From Tidjanibacter sp. (GTDB lineage Bacteria > Bacteroidota > Bacteroidia > Bacteroidales > Rikenellaceae), in contig JAFQNC010000008.1 of the NCBI GenBank assembly GCA_017396085.1, positions 1 through 34,124 on the forward strand: a stretch of DNA of 34,124 nucleotides, read 5' to 3'. Positions 8,602 to 19,130 of the stretch are shown here, piece after piece. The notes below the pieces were generated by a model. The model made no database searches and was not told the origin of the DNA. It saw only the letters and a program-made list of their open reading frames with translations. Every line of letters starts with the position of its first letter. The first letter of the stretch is position 1. The position numbers and the translations under genes were made by a program.

Positions 8602-10410
8602 TTAAAACAACCCGGGAGTGTAGCCTGCCCAGTTGAGCACCGTTTCGCCCCAAATCAAAATCATCACCCAAGCGATGACCATCATAATGATACCGAACTT
8701 GAAGGTGTCGCTCCAACTGTAGTGGTTGGTGGTGTAGAGCAGGGCCGCAGGTTTGCTATTGAAGGGCAGCACATAGACGTGCTCGATGAGCAGTGCCATT
8801 GGGAATGCAAGGCTCATCACCGGATAACCAAACCTTTGGGCCACGCCGATGGCGATGGGTATAAATATCAGCGCACGCATAGTCTTCGACTGGAAGACAA
8901 GACCGCTGAAAAGCATCAGACCCGTGAGGACGATGTAGAGCACCACAAAGGGGGTGTTCTGCGAGATACCCAGTGCATCAAATCCCGCATTCACAGCCAA
9001 CGAGGGCAGGTCGGTAGCATTGAGTCCCGAGCCCAACGTATAAGCACCGGCCGAGAAGAGCATCAGGTGCCAAGGAATGTCCACATCGTTCCACTTCACA
9101 ACGCCAATACCGGGCATCAGAGCCAACACAGCACCAAGGAAAGCAACCGTTGTGGCATCCACCGAGTGGAGTCCCTTGCCATCCTCGCCACCTGTTACCC
9201 ACATAAAGAGCACCAGCAGGAAGATACCGATGGCCTTGAACTCCTCCACCGTCATCTTACCCATTGCGTCATACTCCCTGCGCAGGGTGGCCATACCGCC
9301 CTCAATCTGAGGCTTCTGCTCCTCCTTCTTCATCGGGAATACCAGTTTGGTACCCACCAGCCAACCCACAATGAGGAGTATCATAGCCAAGGGGAAACCC
9401 ACAGCAAACCAATCTTTCCACACCATAGTGCCACCTGCACCCAGAATGAGCGACACGGCCAGCAGGTTGGCACCCGAACCGGTCATAAAGGCACTTGCGC
9501 CAATGTTCACTTGGAAGAGGTTTTGCAGCACGATGTTCCTACCGAAGTTATTGCGTGTGCCGTTGCTTGCGCCATAGATTGCAGCCACCACCATAAAGAT
9601 GGGCAGCAGAATGGTTGCCTTCACGGTGGTTGCCGAGATGAAGAGCGACAAGATTACGTTAATCACAATGAAGCTGATGAATATGCCCATTGCGTTCTTG
9701 CCGAATTTGAGCACAAACCACAGTGCCAACCTCTTGGCCACGCGGGTTTTCACAAGCATACTCGCCAGCACAAACGACAAAATGTTCAGCCACATAACCG
9801 GATGGCCGAGTTGAGCAAAGGCCTCCTTTTGGGTGGTTACACCCGTGAGCACAATGGCAAGGATAACCATCAGCGAGGTCATATAACTTGGCACAGCCTC
9901 CGTTACCCACAATATCATCGAGGCGCAGAAGATGGCCAACATTGCATAGCAGATGCGTGTAAAGGGCGAATTGTCGCGCGGGTTGTCGGCCCTAACGACC
10001 GCAGCCTCCTCCTGTGCCTCCACCATTGCGGCAGCATCGGTCATACTGAACACCTCCACGGAGTTCTCCTTCACCACCTGCTGCACGTTGCCGATAACGG
10101 CACCCTCGGCTGCCTTAACCTCCTTGCCAGCCTGCACCACTGCGGGCACCTCGGGGCAAAGCACCTCATAGCGTGCTTTGGCCTTTTTGCCGAGTGCATC
10201 GGGGTTGAGATTGTCAATAAATGGGATGTCCACCACCCAGTAGAGCAGCACAAACACGAGTGCAGCCAGTGGGCCACCGAGTCGTGCCATCCATTTCTCA
10301 AAGCCCGATTTTTCCATCTTGGGCAGTTTTTCCACCTTGTAGTTGTTCATATCGAGCACATCAAACTCCTGTGCCTCCTGAACTTCTGCCTCATTAGTAG
10401 TTTTAGCCAT
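8602..10410 (-). CDS. DASS/SLC13-family anion permease with large insertion after the first helix
   Basis: Predicted inner-membrane secondary transporter of the divalent anion:sodium symporter (SLC13/CitT) group, 602 aa from ATG 10410. A 28-residue upstream extension is basic and unlike the family. About ten or more hydrophobic segments are present. SLC13-like features include TEAVPSYMTSLMVILAIVLTG, GHPVMWLNILSFVLASMLVK and the GSGANLLAVS loop in the position of the first SNT-type substrate motif. Canonical SNT residues are not obvious in either half, so the substrate (dicarboxylate, sulfate or phosphate) cannot be read off. Unusually, residues about 66-150, between helix 1 (46-62) and helix 2 (152-169), form a soluble alanine/valine/glutamate-rich segment. 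It lies 148 bp downstream of the CYTH gene. Confidence 0.82.
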   Translation of the reverse strand: MAKTTNEAEVQEAQEFDVLDMNNYKVEKLPKMEKSGFEKWMARLGGPLAALVFVLLYWVVDIPFIDNLNPDALGKKAKARYEVLCPEVPAVVQAGKEVKAAEGAVIGNVQQVVKENSVEVFSMTDAAAMVEAQEEAAVVRADNPRDNSPFTRICYAMLAIFCASMILWVTEAVPSYMTSLMVILAIVLTGVTTQKEAFAQLGHPVMWLNILSFVLASMLVKTRVAKRLALWFVLKFGKNAMGIFISFIVINVILSLFISATTVKATILLPIFMVVAAIYGASNGTRNNFGRNIVLQNLFQVNIGASAFMTGSGANLLAVSLILGAGGTMVWKDWFAVGFPLAMILLIVGWLVGTKLVFPMKKEEQKPQIEGGMATLRREYDAMGKMTVEEFKAIGIFLLVLFMWVTGGEDGKGLHSVDATTVAFLGAVLALMPGIGVVKWNDVDIPWHLMLFSAGAYTLGSGLNATDLPSLAVNAGFDALGISQNTPFVVLYIVLTGLMLFSGLVFQSKTMRALIFIPIAIGVAQRFGYPVMSLAFPMALLIEHVYVLPFNSKPAALLYTTNHYSWSDTFKFGIIMMVIAWVMILIWGETVLNWAGYTPGLF

Positions 10411-10463
10411 ACCTAAAATATATATTTTATTAAAATCTTGCTTTCTCCTTCGGTGGCACCACG

Positions 10464-10495
10464 CTTGCCGACACCGCACACTTGGTGTCGGCAAG
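10464..10495 (-). other. 12 bp perfect stem-loop between the CYTH gene and the anion permease
   Basis: CTTGCCGACACC (10464-10475) and GGTGTCGGCAAG (10484-10495) form a perfect 12 bp stem with an 8 nt loop. On the minus strand it lies 63 nt after the CYTH stop and 53 nt before the permease start. No T-tract follows on the minus strand, so it is not a standard terminator. A regulatory or mRNA-stabilising role, or a factor-assisted terminator, is possible. Confidence 0.6.
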
Positions 10496-10558
10496 GTTGT
10501 GCAAAAAAATCACTAATAGATATTTACGCCCTCCCCTGATGTGTGGGCGACCGGTCTA

Positions 10559-11029
10559 TTATTTCCAGTTTTTATAGGGGTTTTTCATCAGCATCGAATT
10601 GTAGTACTTCACATCGCCGGTAACCTCCTCGCCCAACCACTCGGGTTTGACGAAGTTCTCCTCCTCCGATGCGAGTTCAACCTCTGCAACAGTGAGTCCC
10701 TCGTTGTCGCCATAGAACTCATCCACCTCATAGGTGTGTTCGCCGGCCTTCACGAGGTAGCGGGTTTTGTCAATCACTCCGGGCTCGCAAATCTGGAGCA
10801 GTTCCTGTACCTCCTCCACGGGAATCTCCTTCTCCCACTCAAAGCGGCTTGCGCCACTTGCGGAGCCGATACCCTTGATGGTAATGAAGCCCTTGTCGCC
10901 CTTAACCCTCACACGCACGGTGCGCTCGGGTACTGACGAGAGGTAGCCCTGAGTGATGCGGGTGGCCTTTGAAACAAAGGGTTTGAAATCACCTGCAACC
11001 AAAAATTTCCTTTCAATTTCCTGTGCCAT
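10559..11029 (-). CDS. CYTH-domain protein, probable inorganic triphosphatase
   Basis: Single-domain CYTH (triphosphate tunnel metalloenzyme) protein of 156 aa. The defining ExExK motif is at the extreme N-terminus (E4, E6, K8 in MAQEIERKFLV). Later tunnel residues follow in the order of the family: ITQGYLSS, VRVRVKGDKGFITIKG, SRFEWEKEIP, IDKTRYLV, YEVDEFYGDNEGL, VAEVELASEEE and PEWLGEEVTGD. Length and motif order match the short NeuTTM-type enzymes, of which the Nitrosomonas europaea member hydrolyses tripolyphosphate. Adenylate cyclase or thiamine triphosphatase activity also occurs in the superfamily and cannot be excluded. It starts 15 bp after the divergent CYTH-like gene on the same strand, so the two are probably cotranscribed. 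Confidence 0.88.
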   Translation of the reverse strand: MAQEIERKFLVAGDFKPFVSKATRITQGYLSSVPERTVRVRVKGDKGFITIKGIGSASGASRFEWEKEIPVEEVQELLQICEPGVIDKTRYLVKAGEHTYEVDEFYGDNEGLTVAEVELASEEENFVKPEWLGEEVTGDVKYYNSMLMKNPYKNWK

Positions 11030-11044
11030 AGTCGTCTTTCGGTT

Positions 11045-11689
11045 TTACTCGTTAGCAAGGGGTTTCTTGGTCATACCAATCACACGTTTGATGGCTTGCA
11101 GGTAGTTGATGTTCTCAACGCCCTCCAAACCGCAGTCTGCGATGGTCTTTTTGATGTCCTCAATCTCGGTCGATTCGGAGTTGATGGTAACAACCTTTGC
11201 GCCGTTGATAAGCACGTTACCAACCTCACAAATGGTGTCGTTTACCATATAGCCAAACCTCTCCTTGTGTACCCTCACGGCTGCCAAGTCCTTATTGGCC
11301 TCCACCATTGCGAGGAACTCCTCAAAGGTGTAGGTATCTTTGTCCAGAGCGGGCATATCCACCATAAATGCGGGGAACACCTCCTGCTCCAACACCTCGC
11401 GCGAGATGGGGAACTCACCCTTCATCAGAGGATTCCACTGCTCCAAGCCGTCAACGGTCTGAACATAAGTCTTGATGTCCATCTTACCATCGCGGATTTT
11501 GGTGTTGTTGATGTCGTTGGCACGGCTGATGATGTAAATCTCATCGCTGGTGCGCCTCCACACCTTCTCGGGCACAGGCACCGACAGGCGAGCCATACGT
11601 GCGTGTGCAGCCTCGAAGTTCTGACCGAAGGAGCGGAACTCAAAACGGGGTTTCGAGATTGCTCCAATTTCCATTTTCTCTTTCGACAT
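11045..11689 (-). CDS. Hypothetical protein, possible divergent CYTH-fold paralogue lacking the ExExK motif
   Basis: A 214 aa soluble protein without signal peptide that I do not recognise directly. Its order of segments follows a CYTH domain: an N-terminal strand RFEFRSFG where ExExK would be, KIRDGKMDIKTYV (basic strand), EQWNPLMKGEFPI (compare the ExE...IP strand), AVRVHKERFGYMV (compare the KxRY strand) and VVTINSESTEIEDIKK (compare the AEVELASEEE strand). The catalytic-type glutamates of the first motif are not kept (E-F-R instead of E-x-E-x-K). If the fold is right, it may bind rather than cleave its ligand, or cleave a different one. It ends 15 bp before the canonical CYTH gene and begins 103 bp after the OprO/P porin, with a terminator-like hairpin between. 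The CYTH relation is inference. Confidence 0.6.
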   Translation of the reverse strand: MSKEKMEIGAISKPRFEFRSFGQNFEAAHARMARLSVPVPEKVWRRTSDEIYIISRANDINNTKIRDGKMDIKTYVQTVDGLEQWNPLMKGEFPISREVLEQEVFPAFMVDMPALDKDTYTFEEFLAMVEANKDLAAVRVHKERFGYMVNDTICEVGNVLINGAKVVTINSESTEIEDIKKTIADCGLEGVENINYLQAIKRVIGMTKKPLANE

Positions 11690-11720
11690 AGTCTTCTTAC
11701 TATATATGATAAATTGGTAT

Positions 11721-11758
11721 TAAAAGAGTGGCCCCACCCCAAGGAGGAGCGGGGCCAC
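11721..11758 (-). terminator. Terminator or attenuator downstream of the OprO/P-like porin
   Basis: Read on the minus strand, GTGGCCCC (11758-11751) pairs with GGGGCCAC (11735-11728) across a 15 nt loop, followed by TCTTTTA. The hairpin starts 34 nt after the porin stop and ends 38 nt before the CYTH-like start. It should terminate, or partly terminate, porin transcription ahead of the two CYTH genes. Confidence 0.65.
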
Positions 11759-11792
11759 CGAAATCATACAATTAACTTGCCAACCTCACAGA

Positions 11793-13217
11793 TTAGAATG
11801 CAACCTCAAAACGCATTGCAATCATACTGTAGTCCAAACCGGCATCGGGTACATCGATGTCGCCACCTGCATCGGCAAACTTATCGTTGTAGTTGTACTG
11901 GTAGTTGAGGATGAGTTTCACGTTCTGGCTGGGATAGTAGTTCAAACCTACTGCGTATGCGCGAGCGAAACCACCGCGATACTTGTCGGCAATCTTCACA
12001 TCGTTAAAGTTGAAGTCGCACTCCTCATAGCGCAAGCAGAGCTCAAGGTCGCCCCACTCTTTACCACGGTTTACGCGAGTGTATTTTGCACCACCCTCAT
12101 CGTAGTTCTGGTTACCACCGAAGAGCAGATAGCCTGCCTGTACATACCAACCGCTACCGGTCAAATCAACAGACTCAGGAACCTCGTCCATCTTCTTGAA
12201 GAGTTTGCCACCCCAGAACTCAGGGTCAGCAATCTCTTCTGCAATAGCCTTCTTCAGATAAGCAGTCTTCGAGATGTAAGCAGCCTCATAGCGGAGAGCT
12301 TTGTAGTGGCCGGCCAACTCAATGGTGTACATATCCTCGTGGTCTACACCCTGCAACTTCTTGCTGTCAAGATATTTAACACGGTTGATGTTGGTCGAGT
12401 TGCGGCTGTCGAAGCGAGCAACAGGATATGCAATATCTACCTCTTCACCTTCTTCATCCTCGTAAGTATCAAACTCATAAGCGGTGAGTTTGGGGTTGCG
12501 ATACGAATAGGCAAAACCAATGTGGAGCGAACCATCCTCCATATTGTGCAAGGGACGCAATACAGCCTTTGCGGTATAGGCCAGACCCTCGCTACGCTGC
12601 CAGTCTTTGTTTGCATCCTCAAATGCGCCCTGCTCCTCAAATGTCTTCAACTCGGGACCCGAGATGCCTGCCGATACCCAGTAGAGGGGTTTCGAGTAGG
12701 TGAAGTTGATACCCAAGTGGCGCGAAGGAGCCAACGAGGTAATCATAGGACGCTCCATAAACTGCAAGTAGCGGCTGGTGGTGTTGCGCTGGATAGAGAA
12801 GTTCTCCTTGAAGTTACCAACCTTAACCTCCAAATCCTCTACACCGGAGAATTTCAGGTAAGCGTCTTTAAGCTCAGGCATACCGCTTGTCCAGTCGGTA
12901 TCAATCTCACCATACCAGTTCTTGTCCAACTGTGCCTTAACAGCAAAGCGGGTACGGCGAAGGCTCATACCGTTACCAATCGAATACTCGTCTTTGTCAT
13001 AGCCAAAGAATGCAGCAGCATCGGCTTGGACACGAACATCAAACCACATCTTGTAGTTTGCCTCTTTGTTTTGGAAAACCAAGATACCATCCTGAATGGT
13101 GGCATCAACGGGCAGAGATTTAACCTCTTGACCATACTGGTTCACCTCGATTTCTTGTGCCTGTGCACCACAAATGGATGCCAAAGCAACAGCTGCAAGT
13201 AAAAATACTCTCTTCAT
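11793..13217 (-). CDS. Phosphate-selective porin OprO/OprP-family protein
   Basis: Outer-membrane porin of 474 aa. The signal peptide MKRVFLLAAVALASICGAQAQ ends with a clear AQA/Q cleavage region. The pattern that follows is that of the OprO/OprP family: MWFDVRVQADAAAFFG, MSLRRTRFAVKAQLDKNWYG (compare RRARLGVEGTLGKDW), EIDTDW, LKDAYLKFSGVEDLEVKVGN followed by FKENFSI, and FMERPMITSLAPSRHLGINF (compare ER..a..a..p.R.lG). It ends in a terminal phenylalanine strand (SMIAMRFEVAF). In Pseudomonas, OprP and OprO prefer phosphate and pyrophosphate/polyphosphate. Many Bacteroidota members of this Pfam family have unknown specificity, so the substrate here is not proven. It is the first gene of a four-gene minus-strand run with two CYTH-type genes and an anion permease. 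Confidence 0.82.
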   Translation of the reverse strand: MKRVFLLAAVALASICGAQAQEIEVNQYGQEVKSLPVDATIQDGILVFQNKEANYKMWFDVRVQADAAAFFGYDKDEYSIGNGMSLRRTRFAVKAQLDKNWYGEIDTDWTSGMPELKDAYLKFSGVEDLEVKVGNFKENFSIQRNTTSRYLQFMERPMITSLAPSRHLGINFTYSKPLYWVSAGISGPELKTFEEQGAFEDANKDWQRSEGLAYTAKAVLRPLHNMEDGSLHIGFAYSYRNPKLTAYEFDTYEDEEGEEVDIAYPVARFDSRNSTNINRVKYLDSKKLQGVDHEDMYTIELAGHYKALRYEAAYISKTAYLKKAIAEEIADPEFWGGKLFKKMDEVPESVDLTGSGWYVQAGYLLFGGNQNYDEGGAKYTRVNRGKEWGDLELCLRYEECDFNFNDVKIADKYRGGFARAYAVGLNYYPSQNVKLILNYQYNYNDKFADAGGDIDVPDAGLDYSMIAMRFEVAF

Positions 13218-13275
13218 AAATTTGTTTGATTTGGTTTGTAATTAGGTTTATTGTAGTGTTGTACAATCAATTAAG

Positions 13276-13305
13276 TAATCTTAAGGCAGTAGTCATCATT
13301 GCAAA
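13276..13305 (-). promoter_or_regulatory. Weak candidate promoter of the OprO/P-like porin
   Basis: On the minus strand, TTTG (13305-13302) is followed after 18 nt by TAAGATTA (13283-13276). This agrees with the Bacteroidota -33/-7 layout in spacing but only partly in the -7 sequence. The long leader of about 60 nt up to ATG 13217 is AT-rich. Confidence 0.3.
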
Positions 13306-13398
13306 TGTACTAAATTGGCATAAAAAAAGCAACAAAAACTTGCAATAAATAACAAAAAAGTTCAGAAAGTGAAACATTTTGCCACACTCCCCCACTCA

Positions 13399-14781
13399 CT
13401 ACAAGCCATAGACACTGCGTGCCCACGGCGTTTTGAAATACCAACTTGCGGTGATTGGAGCCGTTGTGCGAGGCAGGTAGCAACTCAATCCGCACAGGTC
13501 CAATTCTTCACCCCCTGCCTTCACCGGAATAGCCCCCCAGCCATAGTTTCCGCCATTAGATTGTATCTCTTCCGTGTGGTCGGCATAGACCAACACATCC
13601 TCCAAGGCAACATAGAAATCGCTCAAATCGACACCCGCACCCCCAATGACAGCAAGTTGCTCCACATAGTCCCTAAGGTCGTAGAAGCCCGAAGGTTGCA
13701 TCCTATCAAGCACCTGTATCTTCGTTTCGTCTACCCCATCAGCAACAAACTTAACCACATCCTCTTGATTTTTGGGGCCATCAGTCCCCACAACCTGTTG
13801 CCACACCGCAGCAACACTCTCCGCAAGGGCTTCCAGTTTGGAGCAATCAATCAAACTGATGGCCGAGGATGCATAGGCTGAGAATTGGCGGTCGTTGCGA
13901 TAGACCTCCATAATCTTCTCACACACAGCCTCTAAATTGTGCTCGGGGGCCATCAACAATGGCATCAAATCCTTGTAGGGCAAGCCCGGCCCCATAACCT
14001 CCACCGGCGATGCTATCACATAGTCGGTAACATTGCGCAACTCATAGAGAAACTCCACCGAGGCCATAAAGCAGGCGTCAAAGATGATGTAGTCGAACTT
14101 CATATGGCTCATTCCCAAAATGAGTTCAGAGGTGGAAATATAGTGCTCGGGGTCTTTTGTACCAAGGGGTCCATCGTAGCCCATAGCCCTTGTGAGAGGG
14201 TTTTCGGCTGTCAGAAAACCAAAGTCATACTCGTCCGCAACGGTGCCCGACAAGGCATTGGGCGACATTTGCGCCCATACTCCCTCCGAGCCCGCAGACC
14301 TCTGATTATCATAGCTGATACCACTATCCGGCTCCGGAAACCATCCCGAGCCGTGGCCCGCCAGCACCAAACCATAACTTTTGCTCGGCACAAGGTGCTT
14401 CACATCCTCAAACACTCCCCTCATAACCAGTGCCGAGGTAGAGACCTGTTCGGGATATTCTTTGAGCAAAGTGGTGTGTTTGATGTAGTTGGCCGCTCCA
14501 TACTGCAAATATTTCACCTCATAGAGAGATGAGGTGCCATCGCTTTTGTCAAGGTAGATGACGAGTTTTGTGGAGGGCAGCAATCCCATCGCCCCCTTTT
14601 CCGCATCGTAGGCGTTATTCAAAATATGGCCGGAGAGGTTATTGTTGGCATTGAGGTACATAACCAGTGTGTGTTCGGCAACGCCTATGTCGAGCACCTC
14701 CACCTTCTCGGAGGAGCACCCCATCAGCGCAAGCACCAACGCCCACACCAGCGACACACCCTTTATTTTCCTATCCATCAT
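13399..14781 (-). CDS. Clostripain-family (C11) cysteine peptidase, lipoprotein
   Basis: Predicted exported cysteine endopeptidase of family C11, cleaving after Arg/Lys by analogy with clostripain and the Parabacteroides enzyme PmC11. It is 460 aa from ATG 14781; an in-frame GTG two codons earlier and a second ATG at 14778 are alternatives. The N-terminus has a lipoprotein signal with a lipobox-like ALMGCSS around residues 18-24, so it is probably membrane anchored. The C11 core begins at HTLVMYLNANNNL. The catalytic His is in LAGHGSGW (about His143) and the catalytic Cys in FDACFMASVE (about Cys237), followed by YVIASPVEVMGPGLPY. Its start lies 16 bp after the stop of the DUF4919-like gene, so the two should be cotranscribed. 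The target is unknown. Confidence 0.86.
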   Translation of the reverse strand: MMDRKIKGVSLVWALVLALMGCSSEKVEVLDIGVAEHTLVMYLNANNNLSGHILNNAYDAEKGAMGLLPSTKLVIYLDKSDGTSSLYEVKYLQYGAANYIKHTTLLKEYPEQVSTSALVMRGVFEDVKHLVPSKSYGLVLAGHGSGWFPEPDSGISYDNQRSAGSEGVWAQMSPNALSGTVADEYDFGFLTAENPLTRAMGYDGPLGTKDPEHYISTSELILGMSHMKFDYIIFDACFMASVEFLYELRNVTDYVIASPVEVMGPGLPYKDLMPLLMAPEHNLEAVCEKIMEVYRNDRQFSAYASSAISLIDCSKLEALAESVAAVWQQVVGTDGPKNQEDVVKFVADGVDETKIQVLDRMQPSGFYDLRDYVEQLAVIGGAGVDLSDFYVALEDVLVYADHTEEIQSNGGNYGWGAIPVKAGGEELDLCGLSCYLPRTTAPITASWYFKTPWARSVYGL

Positions 14782-14797
14782 CGCCACGCTTCTCTCT

Positions 14798-15589
14798 TTA
14801 TTTAATAGGTATATTGTTCAATGTCCACCCACGCTTCTCCTTCGGAGCCTCCTGAACATCGGGTTTTGTCCAATAGATTCTTGAAAAATCGAAATAGTAG
14901 CCCTGATTTCCGAGAGCATCTTTTGTATCAAGGAATATAAATTCGGCCGTGCGGGACACCACCTCTCTGCGCTTAATCTGCTGACCACGAGCATAGATAA
15001 GGTCGGCAGCGTGGCTGAACGAGAGCACGTGCATCGGGGAGTTCTCCTTTGCTCCCGAGCCCGACCGCTCAATGGTGGCCAACACCTTGTTGAGCCTATC
15101 AAAACACCTGCGCTCATTCAGCGTATCCCCCAAAGAGCCATAGGCATAGGCAAGGAAATTGAGGTTTTTGGGGCTAAATGGGTCCCTCTCCATCACCTGC
15201 AAACCATAGTCAATCACCCTCTGCATATTCTCTGCCGTGGGCTCCTGCATCACCACCTCCATTGCCCCCAGCACCTTCTCTTCGGCAGGCAGAGGTTCAA
15301 GGGGTTTGTAGGTCTCGCTGTAGGCATAACCATAGTAGAGGTAGTGGTAGGCCTCATCCGTAAGACCCTCGCCACCACTGAGGTAGAGCCCCAACAAGCG
15401 GGGCAACCAATAGGGCGACTCGGAGTCAATGGTGCGTTTCAGCACATCCTCATTGTCGGGCACACGTAGCACCTTATTGGCCACCTGTACCCCTTGGGGT
15501 TGGTCGGCACCCTGCGCCACACACTCCCCCACCGACAGTATTCCGGCCATCAGCACAGCAAGCATCGTATGCACCATTTTACTCCTCAT
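14798..15589 (-). CDS. Exported DUF4919-like protein of unknown function
   Basis: About 263 aa from ATG 15589. A second ATG at 15577, preceded by GAGGAGTAAA, is an equally good start. Either way the N-terminus is a signal peptide (MVHTMLAVLMAGILSVGECVAQ). The body contains the pattern I associate with DUF4919 of Bacteroidota: a DSESPYWLPRLLGLYLSG segment followed by LTDEAYHYLYYGYAY and a helical repeat-like region (DPFSPKNLNFLAYAYGSLGDTL). The latter reads like a tetratricopeptide-type helix pair. The C-terminal half ends in a strand-rich segment (RTAEFIFLDTKDALGNQGYYF, then YWT). It lies between dapA (19 bp upstream) and the C11 peptidase lipoprotein (16 bp downstream). It is probably periplasmic; no activity is known. 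Confidence 0.72.
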   Translation of the reverse strand: MRSKMVHTMLAVLMAGILSVGECVAQGADQPQGVQVANKVLRVPDNEDVLKRTIDSESPYWLPRLLGLYLSGGEGLTDEAYHYLYYGYAYSETYKPLEPLPAEEKVLGAMEVVMQEPTAENMQRVIDYGLQVMERDPFSPKNLNFLAYAYGSLGDTLNERRCFDRLNKVLATIERSGSGAKENSPMHVLSFSHAADLIYARGQQIKRREVVSRTAEFIFLDTKDALGNQGYYFDFSRIYWTKPDVQEAPKEKRGWTLNNIPIK

Positions 15590-15608
15590 TTCGTTCCACC
15601 TTTTTCCC

Positions 15609-16496
15609 CTATTCAAAGCCATTCTCACGCAGGCTCTCTGCAATCTTGCCATAGAGTTCGTCCGACACCGACACCAGCGGCAGGCGCAACACATTGGACA
15701 TCACGCCCCTTGCGGCCAGTGCAGCCTTCACTCCGGGAGGGTTACCCTCGGCAAAGAGCATCTTGACCATCGGGCGAATCTTCTCAAACATAACCTCCGT
15801 GTGGCCCCACTGTTGCTCAAATTGGGCCTTAATCATAGCCGAGAAATACTTTGGGAAAGCATTAGCAGCCACCGAGATAACACCCACGCCACCTGCCTTT
15901 ATTACGGGCAGAGCCAGCGAGTCATCGCCCGAAATTACCATAAAGCCCTCGGGAGCCCCCTCAATCACCTGCTTAATCTGCTCAATATTACCACTCGCCT
16001 CCTTGATAGCCACCACATTGGGGCACTCTCGGGCGATACGGAGAGTGGTCTCGGCCTCCATATTCACACCCGTGCGACCGGGCACATTGTAGAGAATTAT
16101 CGGCCTTGGAGAGCGTTCTGCGATGTATTTGTAGTGCTCAAAAAGTCCTCGCTGTGCGGGTTTGTTGTAGAAGGGGGTTACACTCAAAATGGCATCTACC
16201 CCATCGAGGTTGGTCTGGTTGATGAGTTCCACCACACGTGCGGTGTCGTTTCCACCCACGCCCACCACAATCGGTAGCCTACCCGCATTGCGTTCCTTGA
16301 CGGTGCGCAACACTGCCACCCTTTCGGGCAGTGTGAGAGTTGGGGTTTCGCCCGTGGTACCCATCACCACAAGGTAGTCGGCTCCGCCCTCAATCATCAT
16401 ATCCACAAGTCGCCTTAGGGCCTCAAAATCAACCTCTCCGGATGGTGTAAAGGGGGTTACGAGTGCAACGCCCAAGCCTGTAAGTTTGGTTTTCAT
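15609..16496 (-). CDS. dapA: 4-hydroxy-tetrahydrodipicolinate synthase
   Basis: Condenses pyruvate with aspartate semialdehyde at the entry to the diaminopimelate/lysine pathway, which feeds peptidoglycan. The 295 aa TIM barrel has the family residues in place: the Thr pair in GTTGE (47-48), Tyr110 in TPFYNKP, Tyr136 in ILYNVPGRTG and the Schiff-base Lys165 in VAIKEASG. SGDDSLALPVIKAGGVGVISV is the usual late-barrel motif. ATG 16496 gives the standard N-terminus (TGLGVALVTPF). It has its own predicted promoter overlapping the 3' end of ligA and leads a three-gene run with the DUF4919-like protein and the C11 peptidase. Confidence 0.95.
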   Translation of the reverse strand: MKTKLTGLGVALVTPFTPSGEVDFEALRRLVDMMIEGGADYLVVMGTTGETPTLTLPERVAVLRTVKERNAGRLPIVVGVGGNDTARVVELINQTNLDGVDAILSVTPFYNKPAQRGLFEHYKYIAERSPRPIILYNVPGRTGVNMEAETTLRIARECPNVVAIKEASGNIEQIKQVIEGAPEGFMVISGDDSLALPVIKAGGVGVISVAANAFPKYFSAMIKAQFEQQWGHTEVMFEKIRPMVKMLFAEGNPPGVKAALAARGVMSNVLRLPLVSVSDELYGKIAESLRENGFE

Positions 16497-16528
16497 ATCG
16501 TGTTTGTATCTATTTTCTTTCGGTCCTA

Positions 16529-19106
<2,578 letters not shown>

Positions 19107-19130
19107 TAGAGCGCAAACAGACTGATATAC

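Noticed and set aside
8317..10416. Long plus-strand open frame (699 codons) antisense to the anion permease
   Set aside because: The translation is rich in His and Gln with no recognisable domain, covers two minus-strand genes and mirrors a GC-rich coding frame. The permease on the other strand has clear membrane helices.
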